From Taenia hydatigena (Eukaryota > Platyhelminthes > Cestoda > Cyclophyllidea > Taeniidae), in contig JADWOT020000004.1 in the NCBI GenBank assembly GCA_036345935.2, positions 3,648,418 through 3,712,417 of the forward strand: DNA of 64,000 nucleotides, written 5' to 3'. Of this stretch, positions 62,699 through 64,000 are shown in pieces. The notes under the pieces are model-generated. The model did not search any database, was not told where the DNA came from, and worked only from the letters and a program-made list of their open reading frames with translations. The first letter of the stretch is position 1; each line of letters opens with the position of its first letter. Made by a program: the position numbers and the translations under genes.

Positions 62699-62796
62699 CT
62701 ACTTTTTCCTCATGGCGGAGCTGATAATACCCGAAACGAATGCTAGCTGAAGGGTGACATACAATGTCCCTACGCCCATGAATAGACCATAGGAAA
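62699..62796 (-). CDS. candidate terminal exon encoding a membrane segment
   Basis: A very strong acceptor (caattttcttcgacaccgctctcag) opens, in phase 1, a frame reading SYGLFMGVGTLYVTLQLAFV then SGIISSAMRKK and a TAG stop. This is one hydrophobic helix followed by a short basic tail, as at the C-terminus of a single-pass membrane protein; a GPI-attachment signal is less likely given the basic end. It probably belongs with the Cys-containing exon at 62967-63100, but intervening phases do not fully match. Confidence 0.35.
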
Positions 62797-62880
62797 CTGA
62801 GAGCGGTGTCGAAGAAAATTGCTCTCTATTGTCTACAAATGCGCATCGTTGCACTACCTGGGTGGGTCAAATTTGCTTAC

Positions 62881-62904
62881 CGCCCTTAATTTAATATTAA
62901 GGCG
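62881..62904 (-). CDS. possible 24-nt exon
   Basis: Lies between the acceptor gctttcacatgccag and the donor GTAAGC, reading RLNIKLRA in phase 0, which matches the exon before it (62967-63100) but not the phase of the one after. Either this or the terminal exon is misplaced. Confidence 0.18.
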
Positions 62905-62966
62905 CTGGCATGTGAAAGCGGACATACGGATGGTGCATTTTGTATTGAACGGGCTACATTAATTAC

Positions 62967-63100
62967 CAGACAAAGCCATTTAGACTCTGCGATGCATCGG
63001 TCTCCTTTTAACATTTTATGCAAATCGCAGTCGTTGATATAGCCTATAAACCTTGCGCGATTTCGCTCGATGGTATCGAGAGCGAAACTGCAACCTCTCA
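62967..63100 (-). CDS. Cys-containing extracellular-like exon
   Basis: After an acceptor (gtaactctag) the frame reads RGCSFALDTIERNRARFIGY then INDCDLHKMLKGDRCIAESK and WLCL, ending at donor GTAATT. Four cysteines in about 44 residues and the RGC start loosely recall Ly6/quiver-type three-finger domains, but the cysteine spacing at the end does not fit, so this is only a suggestion. With the membrane segment at 62699-62796 it could form a small surface protein. Confidence 0.3.
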
Positions 63101-64000
63101 CTAGAGTTACATTGTCCGCATCAGTGGGTCAACGTCTTTGAGCATACTGTCTTGAGACGAAATTTCGGTTGTCAAGAGTCGCATGGAACATAGATGATGA
63201 GTACGCGCATTAATTTAAGGTCTGGCAGGTTGACGTCTAAAATGCTATTAGGGTTGCATCATATCAAACAGACTGACAGAAAAGCAGGTAATGATATGGA
63301 TTCGTACAAGTAAGATTGGGCATGATGAAGTGCTCAGAGAACCTAATCCACACCTTCTCAAACATTATGTAACTTGGAACATAAGTACCCTACTGCCTAC
63401 ACTGTGTACTCACGCTAGTAATGTGGTCGTAGCCATCACTCTTAGAAGGGAGCAAGGCAAAATGTAAACGCGCCATCTTCTATGCAAGCACTGTACTTAA
63501 CAAAAAATGTGTAAAATTGCACCACAATGTAAGGTGGTTACCATCGTTGCAATAGTTAAACGCACCATACATCGCCTGACAAGAAGGAAGTGCATAGTTG
63601 AATTTAATGAGGAATGTGGGATGTTTGGCAGAACACTAGTACGGGGGAGCGCAGAAATTTGGTTGCTCGAAACAGTGCAGCACAGGATAGGGAATGGATA
63701 TGGCAACGCAAAAGCTCTGTCTTGCAAGCGATTTGCGGCTGATACCCGTGACGTTTTGATGGATGGCATAGTCCTGAGCGAGCCCATTTAACACGGATAG
63801 AAGAGCATGCAGAGTGCCAATTATGGATTGGCTGTGGTGCGCAAGATTTCCTTCACACCCTCTTCCAAATACAAAGCAATTCGATGCCCATTTCTAATTG
63901 AATTTGTGTGATGAATAGTGGGGCTCTGACGGTTTTATGACTGCTGCCTCCTGCATTATTTTCTTCATTCCTTGCCTGCCATTTTGCCCTTTAGTCGATC
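63101..64000. other. no confident gene; one 94-codon ORF
   Basis: An ATG frame at 63507-63791 on the plus strand (MCKIAPQCKVVTIVAIVKRT…) overlaps an equally long minus-strand frame (63497-63787). Neither has splice or domain support, so no choice is made. Confidence 0.3.

Noticed and set aside
1..64000. tRNA, rRNA or CRISPR features
   Set aside because: No tRNA-like A/B-box pair, rRNA stretch or regularly spaced repeats were recognised on reading; a covariance-model search was not possible.

Overview
The window reads as nuclear DNA of an intron-rich, AT-leaning (about 40% GC by eye) animal. There are no bacterial-style operons, ribosome-binding sites or long open frames; the longest open frame is about 210 codons and contains splice signals. 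GT-AG signals flank short coding-like stretches. Damaged Ty3/gypsy retrotransposon sequence and several repeat families fill much of the DNA. A chain of very short, phase-preserving candidate exons resembles the micro-exon genes known from parasitic flatworms, so a flatworm-like host is a reasonable guess but is not proven.

Layout. 0-5 kb: mostly featureless, with one GC-rich minus-strand exon candidate (1370-1645) broken by one base. 5-16 kb: sparse, with a Ty3/gypsy crumb at 11.2 kb and isolated exon candidates at 14.8 and 15.4 kb. 16.9-17.75 kb: a plus-strand coding-like stretch with broken frames. 20.6-27.7 kb: an 0.83-kb unit present twice in direct orientation. Between its copies, on the minus strand, lies the best gene candidate (23219-25249): an unrecognised Cys- and N-glycosylation-site-bearing, probably secreted protein built from short exons, including 12-nt and 18-nt ones. 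25.5-33.3 kb: several short ORFs or exons starting with signal-peptide-like segments. 36.9-39.4 kb: a 2.5-kb element bounded by two 409-bp inverted arms that differ at only five positions. 43.4-45.9 kb: a defective Ty3/gypsy element (gag, protease, RT, start of RNase H) whose two LTR-like ends point in opposite directions. 45.9-48.0 kb: an older copy of the 37-39 kb element, cut at the LTR junction. 51.7 kb: a solo LTR. 52.7-54.1 and 58.6-60.3 kb: another repeat family, inverted and partly tandem. 58 kb and 61.5-63.1 kb: small multi-exon gene candidates.

No pathway or gene cluster of known function can be assigned. Exon calls rest on splice signals, matching phase and protein-like composition read by eye, so they are hypotheses for transcript data. 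No rRNA, tRNA, CRISPR or origin was recognised.
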